NCBI GenBank assembly: GCA_964426915.1
Contig: CAYRTD010000091.1
Location: forward strand, 1-16,458
DNA length: 16,458 nt
Reading direction: 5' to 3'
DNA from: CAYRTD01 sp964426915
GTDB taxonomy: Bacteria; Bacteroidota; Bacteroidia; Bacteroidales; GCA-2748055
In this document: piece by piece, positions 7,786-14,941 of the stretch
Numbering within the stretch: the first letter of the stretch is position 1
Layout: every line of letters starts with the position of its first letter
Program-made: the position numbers and the translations under genes
Notes under the pieces: model-generated
Seen by the model: the letters and a program-made list of their open reading frames with translations, nothing else
The model's database searches: none
Told to the model about the DNA's origin: nothing

Positions 7786-8205
7786 ATGATTCAGGAACAA
7801 AGATACCTGGGCTTGATTGCCGCATGTGGTATGAACTGCGGATTATGTATTGGATATCTGCGGGAAAAAAAGCCCTGTGGAGGGTGCTTTAAAAAAGATG
7901 ATTTGAACAAGCCCAATGTTTGTCGAAGTTGTGCCATAGTAAATTGCGAATTTTTAAAAAAAACAGAATCCGGGTTTTGTTACGATTGCGAAAAATTTCC
8001 TTGTTCAGGATTAAAGCGTCTTGATAAACGTTACCGGACAAAATATAGAATGAGTATGATCGATAATCTCAATTTCATTAAAGAGAATGGAATGGAAAGA
8101 TTTCTTGAAAATGAGCAAAGCTGGTGGACTTGTGATATCTGTGGTTCAGGGATTTGTGTACATCGGGATTTTTGTTTGAATTGTAAAACAGAATTATCAA
8201 AATAG
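7786..8205 (+). CDS. DUF3795-type cysteine-rich protein
   Basis: The small 139-residue protein is dominated by Cys pairs. ACGMNCGLCIGY (about residues 13-24) opens the characteristic N-terminal motif of the DUF3795 family. CGGCFK, CRSCAIVNC and CYDCEKFPC follow, and a C-terminal CDICGSGIC...CLNC block completes the set. The spacing suggests binding of zinc or an iron-sulphur cluster. DUF3795 proteins are common in anaerobic Bacteroidota and Firmicutes; their function is not established. There is no signal peptide, so it is probably cytoplasmic. The length is normal, perhaps slightly long because of the extra C-terminal zinc-ribbon-like knuckle. It stands apart from the hydrolase upstream (218-base gap), and no shared role is evident. 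Confidence 0.85.
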   Translation: MIQEQRYLGLIAACGMNCGLCIGYLREKKPCGGCFKKDDLNKPNVCRSCAIVNCEFLKKTESGFCYDCEKFPCSGLKRLDKRYRTKYRMSMIDNLNFIKENGMERFLENEQSWWTCDICGSGICVHRDFCLNCKTELSK

Positions 8206-8411
8206 GATGGATTGCTGTTTGAACAAGCAAATATTTATTCCAAAGAGAAAGAAATGAAAATACTTTCAAGGGAGAAGATCCCAATAGCGGTTTATCTTAT
8301 GTCGCATGCTGAGAAACTGTTTCACATATTGACATTTTATCCAGGTATGGCAAATATCCGGAGTTATTTATGGAATTTACGAAAGTTTTACACCCTGATA
8401 TAAAAAAAATT

Positions 8412-10292
8412 ATGAAAGCATTAAACATTTTATTATTAAGCCTGATTTTCAGCAACCTTTTCTCTCTGGAGATTTCAGAGAAAGAAGTTAAAACAGAAGT
8501 AAATGAAGTAACCGTATTCCTTGACGGTGCACAAATTGTCAGAAAAAAAACGGTTGATTTAACGAAAGCTAAGACGGTAATCAGGTTTGTTAACTTATCT
8601 CCATTTATAGATGCCAAAAGTATTCAGTTAAAAGCTGAAGGCACATTAACTGTTTTATCGGTAAATCACCAGCAAAACTATCTCGATAAAATGGAAAAAT
8701 CAGCTGAATTGGCTGATTTGGAGAAGCGGCTTGAAACTATTGAGGACAAAATAAAAATTGAAAATACTTATTTGGCAATCATTAAAGAGGAACTTGCATT
8801 TTTACAGGAGAACCGGGACATTGGTGGAAAAAATGAGCAGGTGAGTATTACAAACCTTCAGGAAACAGCAGAATTTTATAGCAGTAAATTAACTTCATTA
8901 AAAATGAAGGAAATTGAGAGAATTAAAACTCTTACCACATTAAATAAACAAAAAAATGATCTGCAAAATCAGATAAAAACCCTGACAAGCAAGAAAAATT
9001 ACCCTACAGGTGAGATTTTAGTAAAAGTTGATGCTAAACAAGCTGGCAAGTACTCATTGGAATTAACTTATTTGACAGGAAATGCTGGTTGGTTCCCTTC
9101 CTATGATATCCGGGCAAAAAACATCACTGAGCCTGTTCAGTTAATTTATAAAGCGAATGTTAAGCAAGACACTAAAGTTGATTGGTCAAATGTTAAGCTT
9201 AAATTCTCATCGGCCGACCCAAATGTATCAGGCGTGGCACCCGAATTACAAACATATTTTCTGAACTATAATACTTTGCCGCCTACTTATAAATTGACTT
9301 CAAATACTGTACATGGCAGGGTGTTTGACAGTAATGGCGAACCCTTACCAGGAGCAAATGTAGTTGTGGAAGGAACTACGATTGGTACGGCAACAGATTT
9401 TGATGGTAATTATTCAATTACAATTCCAAACAACTCCAGTCATTTAACATTTTCTTATATTGGTTTTAATTCACAAACTTTACCCATTTCAAACTCTGTA
9501 ATGAATGTTGCGCTTGAGGAAAATGAAATGGAATTGGAAGAAGTTGTAGTTATAGGCTACGGCTCAGGGAAAAAAGCATCCCAGGCCTTACAAGGGCGGG
9601 TTGCAGGTGTTAATGCTGACAAATCAAAAATTAAAATAAGAGGAACCAGCAGTATAGCAATACCTACAACACAGGTTGAGAATCAAACTACGGTCGATTT
9701 TGAAATCAATACCCCATATTCTATTCTGTCGGATAATAAGAATTATTCGGTTGATATGGAGTTCTATGATTTACCGGCATTCTATCAATATTACTGTGTG
9801 CCTAAAATTGACAAAGATGCTTTCTTAATCGCAAATATTGTCGATTGGGAAAAGTATAATCTACTTGAAGGTGAAGCAAATGTATTTTTTGAGGATACCT
9901 ATGTTGGCAAAACACTCATGGATGTTCGCTTCGCTTCGGATACACTGGAGATTTCGTTAGGCAGGGATAAAAAAGTGTCTGTTAATCGTGAAAAAATAAA
10001 GGATTTTACCACCAAACAATTTATTGGAAACAAAAAAGAAGAAACACGGGCATGGAAAACAACCGTAAAAAACAACAAAAACCAGGTGATCAATATGATT
10101 ATCCTTGACCAGGTTCCTGTTTCAACTATCGAAGAAATAGAAGTGAATGTTCAAAATAAATCAGGTGCAGAACAGAATCCGGAAACAGGAGAAATAAAAT
10201 GGGAATTTGAACTTGCCCCCGATGACAAAAAGGAATTTGAATTAAAATATTCGGTTAAATATCCAAAATATCGAAATTTGATAGTGGAATAA
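8412..10292 (+). CDS. Exported MuiA-like DUF4139 protein with inserted SusC-like regulatory/plug segment
   Basis: The 626-residue protein begins with a signal peptide (MKALNILLLSLIFSNLFS). A DUF4140-type N-terminal domain (about 30-90, with VTVFLDGAQIVR) follows, then a long coiled coil (about 95-195), then a DUF4139 beta-sandwich domain (about 200-620). This is the layout of 'mucoidy inhibitor A' family proteins, whose biochemical role is unclear. The sandwich is interrupted at about 299-414 by a carboxypeptidase-regulatory-like domain (VHGRVFDSNGEPLPGANVVV) and a shortened TonB-receptor plug signature (EEVVVIGYG, ALQGRVAGVN, KIKIRGTSSI). DUF4139 resumes with TTVDFEINTPYSI. It should be periplasmic or cell-envelope associated. 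The start at 8412 is preferred over an in-frame ATG at 8370 because it precedes the signal peptide directly. It appears to be a single-gene unit. Confidence 0.88.
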   Translation: MKALNILLLSLIFSNLFSLEISEKEVKTEVNEVTVFLDGAQIVRKKTVDLTKAKTVIRFVNLSPFIDAKSIQLKAEGTLTVLSVNHQQNYLDKMEKSAELADLEKRLETIEDKIKIENTYLAIIKEELAFLQENRDIGGKNEQVSITNLQETAEFYSSKLTSLKMKEIERIKTLTTLNKQKNDLQNQIKTLTSKKNYPTGEILVKVDAKQAGKYSLELTYLTGNAGWFPSYDIRAKNITEPVQLIYKANVKQDTKVDWSNVKLKFSSADPNVSGVAPELQTYFLNYNTLPPTYKLTSNTVHGRVFDSNGEPLPGANVVVEGTTIGTATDFDGNYSITIPNNSSHLTFSYIGFNSQTLPISNSVMNVALEENEMELEEVVVIGYGSGKKASQALQGRVAGVNADKSKIKIRGTSSIAIPTTQVENQTTVDFEINTPYSILSDNKNYSVDMEFYDLPAFYQYYCVPKIDKDAFLIANIVDWEKYNLLEGEANVFFEDTYVGKTLMDVRFASDTLEISLGRDKKVSVNREKIKDFTTKQFIGNKKEETRAWKTTVKNNKNQVINMIILDQVPVSTIEEIEVNVQNKSGAEQNPETGEIKWEFELAPDDKKEFELKYSVKYPKYRNLIVE

Positions 10293-10359
10293 TCTCCTTC
10301 AAAGACTCTGGGTTCCCAGGTTTATTAAAGTGTTAAAAAATAAATCACTAATTTTATAA

Positions 10360-10418
10360 TGTTATCACAATAACAATAAAATAGAATCGTTATAATACTG
10401 TTGTTAATTAAATAACAG
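10360..10418. promoter_or_regulatory. Two dyad elements upstream of the OsmC-type gene
   Basis: TGTTAT-N4-ATAACA at 10360-10375 is a perfect 6-bp dyad. A second, less perfect one, TGTTGT-N7-ATAACA, lies at 10399-10417. They are 39 bases apart and upstream of the start codon at 10437. A pair of similar dyads before a peroxide-defence-type gene suggests operator sites, but the DNA is very AT-rich and chance is possible. Confidence 0.3.
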
Positions 10419-10436
10419 AAATTAAATATTATAAAA

Positions 10437-10889
10437 ATGAGTGATTTAACGTTTAAAATTAAAGCGCAGAGCGAAAGCGCAGCCAAAACTATTGTCAAAG
10501 CACGTAATTTTGAGATCGTGGTAGATGAACCCGAAGCTCTTGGAGGAACAGACGTAGCCCCGAACCCGGTTGAATATGTCCTGGCGGCATTCGCCGGTTG
10601 CCTGAATGTAATGGGACATCTCGTTGCACAGGAAATGGGATTCGAATTAAAGAGCCTCAAAATAGAAATGGAAGGGAACCTGAATCCTGCCAAATTATTT
10701 GGAAAAAGTGATGACGAACGTGCCGGATATAAAAATATAATCATCAAGCTGATACCGGAAACAGAAGCTGATGATTCTATTCTGGATAAATGGGTGCATG
10801 CAGTTGAATCCCGTTGTCCGGTAAGTGACAACCTGCAGAATGTAACTCCGGTGTCAGTCGAGGTGGAAAAATGTGCTATGGCCTCCTGA
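10437..10889 (+). CDS. OsmC-type thiol peroxidase
   Basis: The 150-residue protein belongs to the OsmC/Ohr superfamily, which reduces organic hydroperoxides using two conserved cysteines. Both are present: Cys55 in the motif AAFAGCLNVMGH and Cys127 in ESRCPVSDNL. The preceding segment LGGTDVAPNPVEYVLAA (35-51) is the family signature before the peroxidatic Cys. Length is normal and there is no signal peptide, so it acts in the cytoplasm. Details fit the broader OsmC/YhfA-like group rather than Ohr; the exact substrate cannot be read from the sequence. The gene has its own upstream region with two dyads and ends at a strong terminator about 30 bases downstream, so it is probably monocistronic. 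Confidence 0.92.
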   Translation: MSDLTFKIKAQSESAAKTIVKARNFEIVVDEPEALGGTDVAPNPVEYVLAAFAGCLNVMGHLVAQEMGFELKSLKIEMEGNLNPAKLFGKSDDERAGYKNIIIKLIPETEADDSILDKWVHAVESRCPVSDNLQNVTPVSVEVEKCAMAS

Positions 10890-10918
10890 CAGATACTGGA
10901 AAACCATCATAAATAAGG

Positions 10919-10951
10919 GGCTGTCTCAGGATTGAGATGGCCTTTTTTTTT
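10919..10951 (+). terminator. Intrinsic terminator after the OsmC-type gene
   Basis: A 10-bp stem (GGCTGTCTCA pairing with TGAGATGGCC, including two G-T wobbles) closes a GGAT tetraloop and is followed by nine T residues. This is a textbook rho-independent terminator on the + strand. It separates the OsmC-type gene from the 5'-nucleotidase gene. Confidence 0.88.
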
Positions 10952-10958
10952 ATCTTTA
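10951..10958 (+). promoter_or_regulatory. Candidate -7 element for the 5'-nucleotidase gene
   Basis: TATCTTTA lies 19 bases before the start codon, right behind the terminator T-run. It is one base from the Bacteroidota TAnnTTTG consensus and identical to the octamer at 6709-6716. A TTG at 10932-10934 is only 16 bases upstream, so the -33 part is not convincing. Confidence 0.28.
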
Positions 10959-10977
10959 CAGTCAAATTAAAAGAATA

Positions 10978-12447
10978 ATGAAGCAGTTGAAAAATATAGC
11001 CCTTTTCACTTACCTGGCACTCTTACTTTCAGGATGTGAGAATGGCAATGCCAGAATAAAATCAGGAGATCCGTCGGACTCAGATTCAATCATCAGTATT
11101 ACTCTCTTATATACAAACGACGAGCATGGCTGGCTCGCTCCCAATGAGGATTATGGTGGGGCACCGGGTTTAATGTATAAATGGAAAGAACAGGAAGGTT
11201 ATGACAAATCGGACAATTACCTGATATTAAGTGGTGGTGATATGTGGTCCGGTCCGTCCATATCCACCTGGTTTCAGGGAGAGCCCATGGTGGAGGTGAT
11301 GAACGCCATGGATTATGATGCGGCAGCGATTGGTAATCATGAGTTTGATTTTAAAGTGGATGTTCTTAAGGAACGCCTGGCAGAACAAAGCTTTCCTTTG
11401 CTTGCGGCCAATATTGTAGAAACTGCCACCAATGAGATCCCTGATTTTGCAGAACCTTACATTATTGAAGAGATCGATGGCGTCAAAGTTGGCATCATTG
11501 GCCTGGCATCGCTGTCGACACCCTCATCCACCTTTCCCGCAAATGTGGAAGATTACAGCTTTACCGGTTATGAAGCTGCCATTCATAAATATGCCCGGGA
11601 AGCAAAAAAAGAAGGTGCAGTTGTGCTTATTCTTCTGGGACATATTTGTTATGAGGAGATGACGGAACTGACAGATGTGGCCCGGGAGAACGGGATCAGC
11701 GTAATGGGAGGTGGCCATTGTCATCAGAAATATATTGAAGTAGACAATGGTGTGGTTTTAATGCAAACCGGAAGTGGTATGAGAGCTTACGCAAAGGTGA
11801 AGTTCGATTATCATTTGCATGATTCAACCACAATGAATTTCGAATATGAGATTGTTGAGAACACATCAAATGGCGCCGATGCGGGCATTCAGGAAATTGT
11901 GGAATTCTGGCAGGAGGAGACAGATAAAGAATTATCGGAGCAAATAGGATATACCGATGAGACCATTGAACAGACATCTCCCGAAATGAGAAATATGGTG
12001 TGTGATTCCTGGTTGTATACTTTTCCGGAGGCGGACGTGTCCTTAACCAATGGAGGAGGCATCCGGCAGGATATTTCCGAAGGCCCCATTACCCTTTCTA
12101 CTATTGTGGGCCTTTTGCCTTTCGAAAACACAATTGTAAAACTTGAAGTCACAGGAGAACAGCTTAAAGTATTGTCGCTTGCCGAAGATATTTATATGGG
12201 AGGCATGACCACCATTGGTGGCTTTACTCTTTCGGACGGTACCGGAATCAGGGATGAAAAAATCTACACCGTTCTCACAAACAATTACTTGTATTCCCGC
12301 GATGATTATCCTTTTTCCACCTACGATCCCGATCCGGTTGATACCTATGTTCATTATCGTGAACCACTTATTGAATGGCTTAGATCGATTAATACGGATC
12401 CGGACGATCCGCTTACCAATTATCTTGATTATGAGAGGAGGAGGTAA
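10978..12447 (+). CDS. 5'-nucleotidase/metallophosphatase lipoprotein (UshA type)
   Basis: The 489-residue protein has a lipoprotein signal peptide ending in LLSGC (Cys20), so it should be anchored to the cell envelope. The N-terminal metallophosphatase domain shows the two-metal site motifs in order: YTNDEHG (Asp and His), GGDMWSG, GNHEFD (catalytic Asn-His), GHICYEE and GGHCHQ. The C-terminal 5'-nucleotidase substrate domain has NGGGIRQD, LPFENTIVKLEVTG and the later GGFTLSDGTG block. Together these match enzymes that dephosphorylate extracellular nucleotides, nucleotide sugars or related phosphate esters for scavenging. Length is slightly short of UshA but both domains are complete. It follows an intrinsic terminator, so it has its own transcription unit, and it faces the phosphoesterase gene on the other strand. 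Confidence 0.93.
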   Translation: MKQLKNIALFTYLALLLSGCENGNARIKSGDPSDSDSIISITLLYTNDEHGWLAPNEDYGGAPGLMYKWKEQEGYDKSDNYLILSGGDMWSGPSISTWFQGEPMVEVMNAMDYDAAAIGNHEFDFKVDVLKERLAEQSFPLLAANIVETATNEIPDFAEPYIIEEIDGVKVGIIGLASLSTPSSTFPANVEDYSFTGYEAAIHKYAREAKKEGAVVLILLGHICYEEMTELTDVARENGISVMGGGHCHQKYIEVDNGVVLMQTGSGMRAYAKVKFDYHLHDSTTMNFEYEIVENTSNGADAGIQEIVEFWQEETDKELSEQIGYTDETIEQTSPEMRNMVCDSWLYTFPEADVSLTNGGGIRQDISEGPITLSTIVGLLPFENTIVKLEVTGEQLKVLSLAEDIYMGGMTTIGGFTLSDGTGIRDEKIYTVLTNNYLYSRDDYPFSTYDPDPVDTYVHYREPLIEWLRSINTDPDDPLTNYLDYERRR

Positions 12448-12458
12448 GAAGAAGCCCC

Positions 12459-12497
12459 AAGCTCCAGGCTGGAAGTTCTCCTCCTTCGCTGGAGCTT
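12459..12497. repeat. Inverted repeat, 9-bp arms
   Basis: AAGCTCCAG and CTGGAGCTT are exact reverse complements separated by 21 bases, starting 12 bases after the stop codon of the 5'-nucleotidase. No T-run follows, so its status as a terminator is doubtful. Confidence 0.45.
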
Positions 12498-12663
12498 CGG
12501 AGGACAGGCAAAGCTGAAAGCTAAAAGCTGAAAGGAAGAGAAAAAGGAAGGAGGAAGCTGAAAACTGTTTTCTTCGCTGAGGCCTTCGCCAGACTTTCTT
12601 ATCTTTTCGCTGCCATTTAATTTATGGATTATGGAGGACAAAAAGATCAGCGTAGGCGGGAAC

Positions 12664-12842
12664 TCATCAACGCTTGAAGGTAATCGGTGATCGGTGATCG
12701 GTGATCGGTGATCGGTAATCGGTAATCGGTGATCGGTGGCATTGCCTATAAACCCATCAACCCTTAAAGGTAATCGGTAATCGGTGATCGGTATTCGGTA
12801 ATCGGTAATCGGTGATCGTGGCATTGCCTATAAACCCATCAA
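12664..12842. repeat. Duplicated module with two 7-bp tandem repeat arrays
   Basis: Array 1 (12682-12737) has eight exact-length units of RATCGGT: one AATCGGT, four GATCGGT, two AATCGGT and one GATCGGT. Array 2 (12772-12819) has seven units, including one ATTCGGT variant and a last unit short by one base. Each array is preceded by CATCAAC-C/G-CTTRAAGGT, with a 90-base offset between the two copies. Each is followed by GGCATTGCCTATAAACCCAT. The whole is therefore a duplicated flank-array-flank module in which the arrays have diverged in unit order. Confidence 0.85.
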
Positions 12843-12849
12843 ACATTCC

Positions 12850-14433
12850 TTAATACTCCCTGGGGACAACCCTGAATTTCCGTTCGGCCCTGTATTCCCG
12901 TCCAAACATATCATAAGCCTTTATATAAACAGTATGTTCGCCCAGTTCCAGATCGGTGGGTAAAAAGCCTGTCCATGTATGCAGACTTTCCACCGGATTT
13001 GAAGGCCTTCGGCCCGGGATAGGTTCTTTGGTGAAATCCCATTCCACGATTTCTTTGACATAAAATGGATCGTGCCTGGGATTGTGCCGCATTTTCTCCC
13101 ACCCGCCATCATCAATTTTATAGACTAAGGAGTCCTTTGGGCTGCCAATGAAAAAATTCACTACAATCTGTGCATTGGCCCAGGTATTTTGTACTACCAG
13201 GTTGGGGGTGAAAACCGCCATTTTATACTCAGGATCTTTATGGAATGCCTTATAGTCAATGGTATACTGGTTATCATTAAAGCTTATGCAGGCATATCCT
13301 TTTGGGGTACCGTCTCTCATGGTGGAAACGGGTATGCCCTTATCGTTAAGTTTACCGCTGTACCAGTCGCCTGAGGTGGTGCCAACATTATAATGATGGT
13401 GCACACCCTCCTGTGGCCAGCCTTGTTCGAGGCCTAAAAAGAGTTGTTTTTGAAGATGGGTGTGAGCTGATAAGGACAAATTGTGCGGGAAATCCTTTAA
13501 AAGCTGAAACAGACGGACCTGGTGTATGAAATTAAAGGGACCGTAATCTTTACTTTCGTTCAGGGGAATATGAAAAGTCAGTACCACGAGATGATCTTTC
13601 GGAACGAATTTCAGATCATTTTCAATAAAAATAAACTGGTCTTCGCGCAAACCACCCCAATACCCTTTTCCATCCCTGGGGTCGGGATATAAAATATCAT
13701 CGAGGATAATAAAATGTACTTTCCCATGGTTGAAAGAATAGGTTGCGGGACCAAAATGGGTTTCGAAAGTTTCATCGGAAAGGCTGTCGTGTTCAACATC
13801 AAAATTTAAATCGTGATTCCCCATAATGTTGTGCCAGGGAATTTCTGTTTCCTTAATGGCCTCTTTGTAAGGCTGAAATAAATCGAGGTCATCACCGACA
13901 AGATCGCCCAGGCTAATACCGAATTCAACATTCTGCACATTTTTTAGTTCGCCGGCGATGGTACGGTGAAAATAGTCTACTTCTTGTTTTGTATAGGGTT
14001 GAGGGTCGCCAAAAACGAGAATACTGAAGGAGTGGGGTTCATTGTGAGGAAAAAGTCCGAAATTCACTTCCTCAGGAAGAGGCCCCGTGGGAGGGGTCCC
14101 CGCAAATTCAAGATCCGGAGATCCTTCAGGTTTATGGATGTAGTAAAACTGCGGGATGTTATACTCGTTTACGGGGACTTTATAGCCGGCCGGTTTAATC
14201 ACAAAAACAATATTATCGTTTTGCAGGGGAAGGCTATATTTTCCCTTCTTATCGGTTATAGTTACCTCTTTTCCGTTCGACACAGCTACATTGGGAATGC
14301 CTTTTTCCTTTCTATCGAAGGTATTGTTCCCATTCAGATCTTCATAGACGAATCCGGTTACCCGGGTTTGAGCTATAGTTAGCGCTGAAAAGATAAATGC
14401 CAGGAAAAAAATGGCGGATGTGCGTTTTTTCAT
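12850..14433 (-). CDS. Secreted three-domain calcineurin-like metallophosphoesterase
   Basis: The 527-residue protein has a signal peptide (cleavage near residue 21, after TIA). An N-terminal beta-sandwich follows (about 24-115) with an acidic DLNGNNTFD loop and a TDKKGKYSL strand typical of SdrD-B/prealbumin-like domains. The catalytic metallophosphoesterase domain spans about 137-375: FGDPQ (Asp143), GDLVGDD (Asp177), GNHD (Asn206-His207), FHIP (His288) and SAHTH (His324, His326) supply the dimetal site. A C-terminal beta-domain (about 390-525) ends in GEHTVYIKAYDMFGRE. The architecture matches Bacteroidota phosphoesterases with dedicated N- and C-terminal domains, acting outside the cytoplasm on phosphate esters whose identity is unknown. 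It is convergent with the 5'-nucleotidase gene. TATCTTTA occurs on the - strand at 14485-14478, a possible -7 element. Confidence 0.92.
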   Translation of the reverse strand: MKKRTSAIFFLAFIFSALTIAQTRVTGFVYEDLNGNNTFDRKEKGIPNVAVSNGKEVTITDKKGKYSLPLQNDNIVFVIKPAGYKVPVNEYNIPQFYYIHKPEGSPDLEFAGTPPTGPLPEEVNFGLFPHNEPHSFSILVFGDPQPYTKQEVDYFHRTIAGELKNVQNVEFGISLGDLVGDDLDLFQPYKEAIKETEIPWHNIMGNHDLNFDVEHDSLSDETFETHFGPATYSFNHGKVHFIILDDILYPDPRDGKGYWGGLREDQFIFIENDLKFVPKDHLVVLTFHIPLNESKDYGPFNFIHQVRLFQLLKDFPHNLSLSAHTHLQKQLFLGLEQGWPQEGVHHHYNVGTTSGDWYSGKLNDKGIPVSTMRDGTPKGYACISFNDNQYTIDYKAFHKDPEYKMAVFTPNLVVQNTWANAQIVVNFFIGSPKDSLVYKIDDGGWEKMRHNPRHDPFYVKEIVEWDFTKEPIPGRRPSNPVESLHTWTGFLPTDLELGEHTVYIKAYDMFGREYRAERKFRVVPREY

Positions 14434-14692
14434 TTTCCGGGGATATTACAGTAAATTTTACTTCTGATAATTCCCTGTAAAGATAATTATCCTGTTTGAA
14501 TGTTGGGTTCAGGGTATGTGAATTCCAGGTAAATTTTTCTTTCAATACAAAAACCCAAATAATCACGGGGGGATACGGTTTTGATAGCTGTACTTTATAT
14601 TACCGGCTGCAATATAAGCGTTCTTTAATCCTGCTATTTGCTTTTGCTGTTTATTTTTCCCTCCGATTTCAAAGCTGTAAACTTCATCGAAG

Positions 14693-14777
14693 CGCGGTCG
14701 CAAGCCTTGATCTCGAACATTGGTTTCGCTGAACTCATCTCCATTAGACGGTTCGGTTATGATCCAGACACTCGGCT
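14693..14777 (+). repeat. Longer copy of the dispersed repeat seen at the window start
   Basis: Two blocks (14693-14721 and 14759-14777) match bases 5-33 and 34-52 with 42 of 48 identities in total. Here they are separated by 37 bases that are missing from the other copy. This looks like two decayed members of one family rather than coding sequence. Confidence 0.5.
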
Positions 14778-14916
14778 GCTTTACGGGGCAAAGCGTGAAC
14801 GATTTATCTCCAATGAACAAATAGAAGGCCAATTGGCATTACCGGTGCCTGCCTATTAGCATTCTAAATATAATCTAAATATGCATACATATAGAAAAAT
14901 GAATTTTGAATTATTG

Positions 14917-14924
14917 TAATTTTG
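14917..14924 (+). promoter_or_regulatory. Candidate -7 element for the pore-forming-like lipoprotein gene
   Basis: TAATTTTG fits the Bacteroidota TAnnTTTG consensus exactly and ends 17 bases before the start codon at 14942. No TTTG is found at the right distance upstream, so it is a partial match only. Confidence 0.35.
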
Positions 14925-14941
14925 TTTAAAAATATACTGAT

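Larger units (their letters stand above)
12448..12849. other. 402-base repeat-rich spacer between convergent genes
   Basis: No gene is supported here; a 131-codon frame on the - strand (12429-12824) is produced by the repeats themselves. The left half is GC-richer and contains an inverted repeat (AAGCTCCAG at 12459-12467 with CTGGAGCTT at 12489-12497) and iterated AAGCTGAAAG-like strings at 12511-12534. The right half holds the heptamer arrays described separately. No clear T-run terminator is seen for either flanking gene, so the hairpin could contribute to termination. Confidence 0.7.
14434..14941. other. 508-base divergent spacer with repeat copy and candidate promoters
   Basis: The two flanking genes point away from each other, so both promoters should lie here. 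I see TATCTTTA for the - strand gene (14478-14485, reversed) and TAATTTTG for the + strand gene (14917-14924). The middle part (about 14560-14860) is open in several frames without any recognisable domain. It contains the second copy of the repeat seen at the window start. Confidence 0.6.

Noticed and set aside
8330..8335. TTGACA as a classical -35 box
   Set aside because: Bacteroidota primary sigma factors do not use the TTGACA/TATAAT pair, and no matching -7 element follows.
8212..8403. 63-codon frame before the DUF4139 gene
   Set aside because: No recognisable domain or start context, and it stops just before the chosen start of the next gene; likely chance.
10308..10319. Short palindrome CTGGGTTCCCAG after the DUF4139 gene as a terminator
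   Set aside because: Five-base arms with a two-base loop and no T-run; too weak for an intrinsic terminator.
10325..10831. 168-codon open frame on the - strand
   Set aside because: Mostly antisense to the OsmC-type gene with both catalytic Cys present on the + strand.
12682..12819. Possible CRISPR array
   Set aside because: Units are 7 bp without spacers, and no cas genes are present; this is a simple tandem repeat.
12429..12824. 131-codon open frame on the - strand with repeated PITDYR-type peptide
   Set aside because: The peptide is simply the translation of the 7-bp tandem repeats (three units give seven codons); no start context, signal or domain supports a gene.
14563..14832. 89-codon frame on the - strand (and overlapping + frames) in the divergent spacer
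   Set aside because: The frames pass through the dispersed repeat and have no recognisable domain; the other repeat copy does not preserve the frame length (37-base difference).
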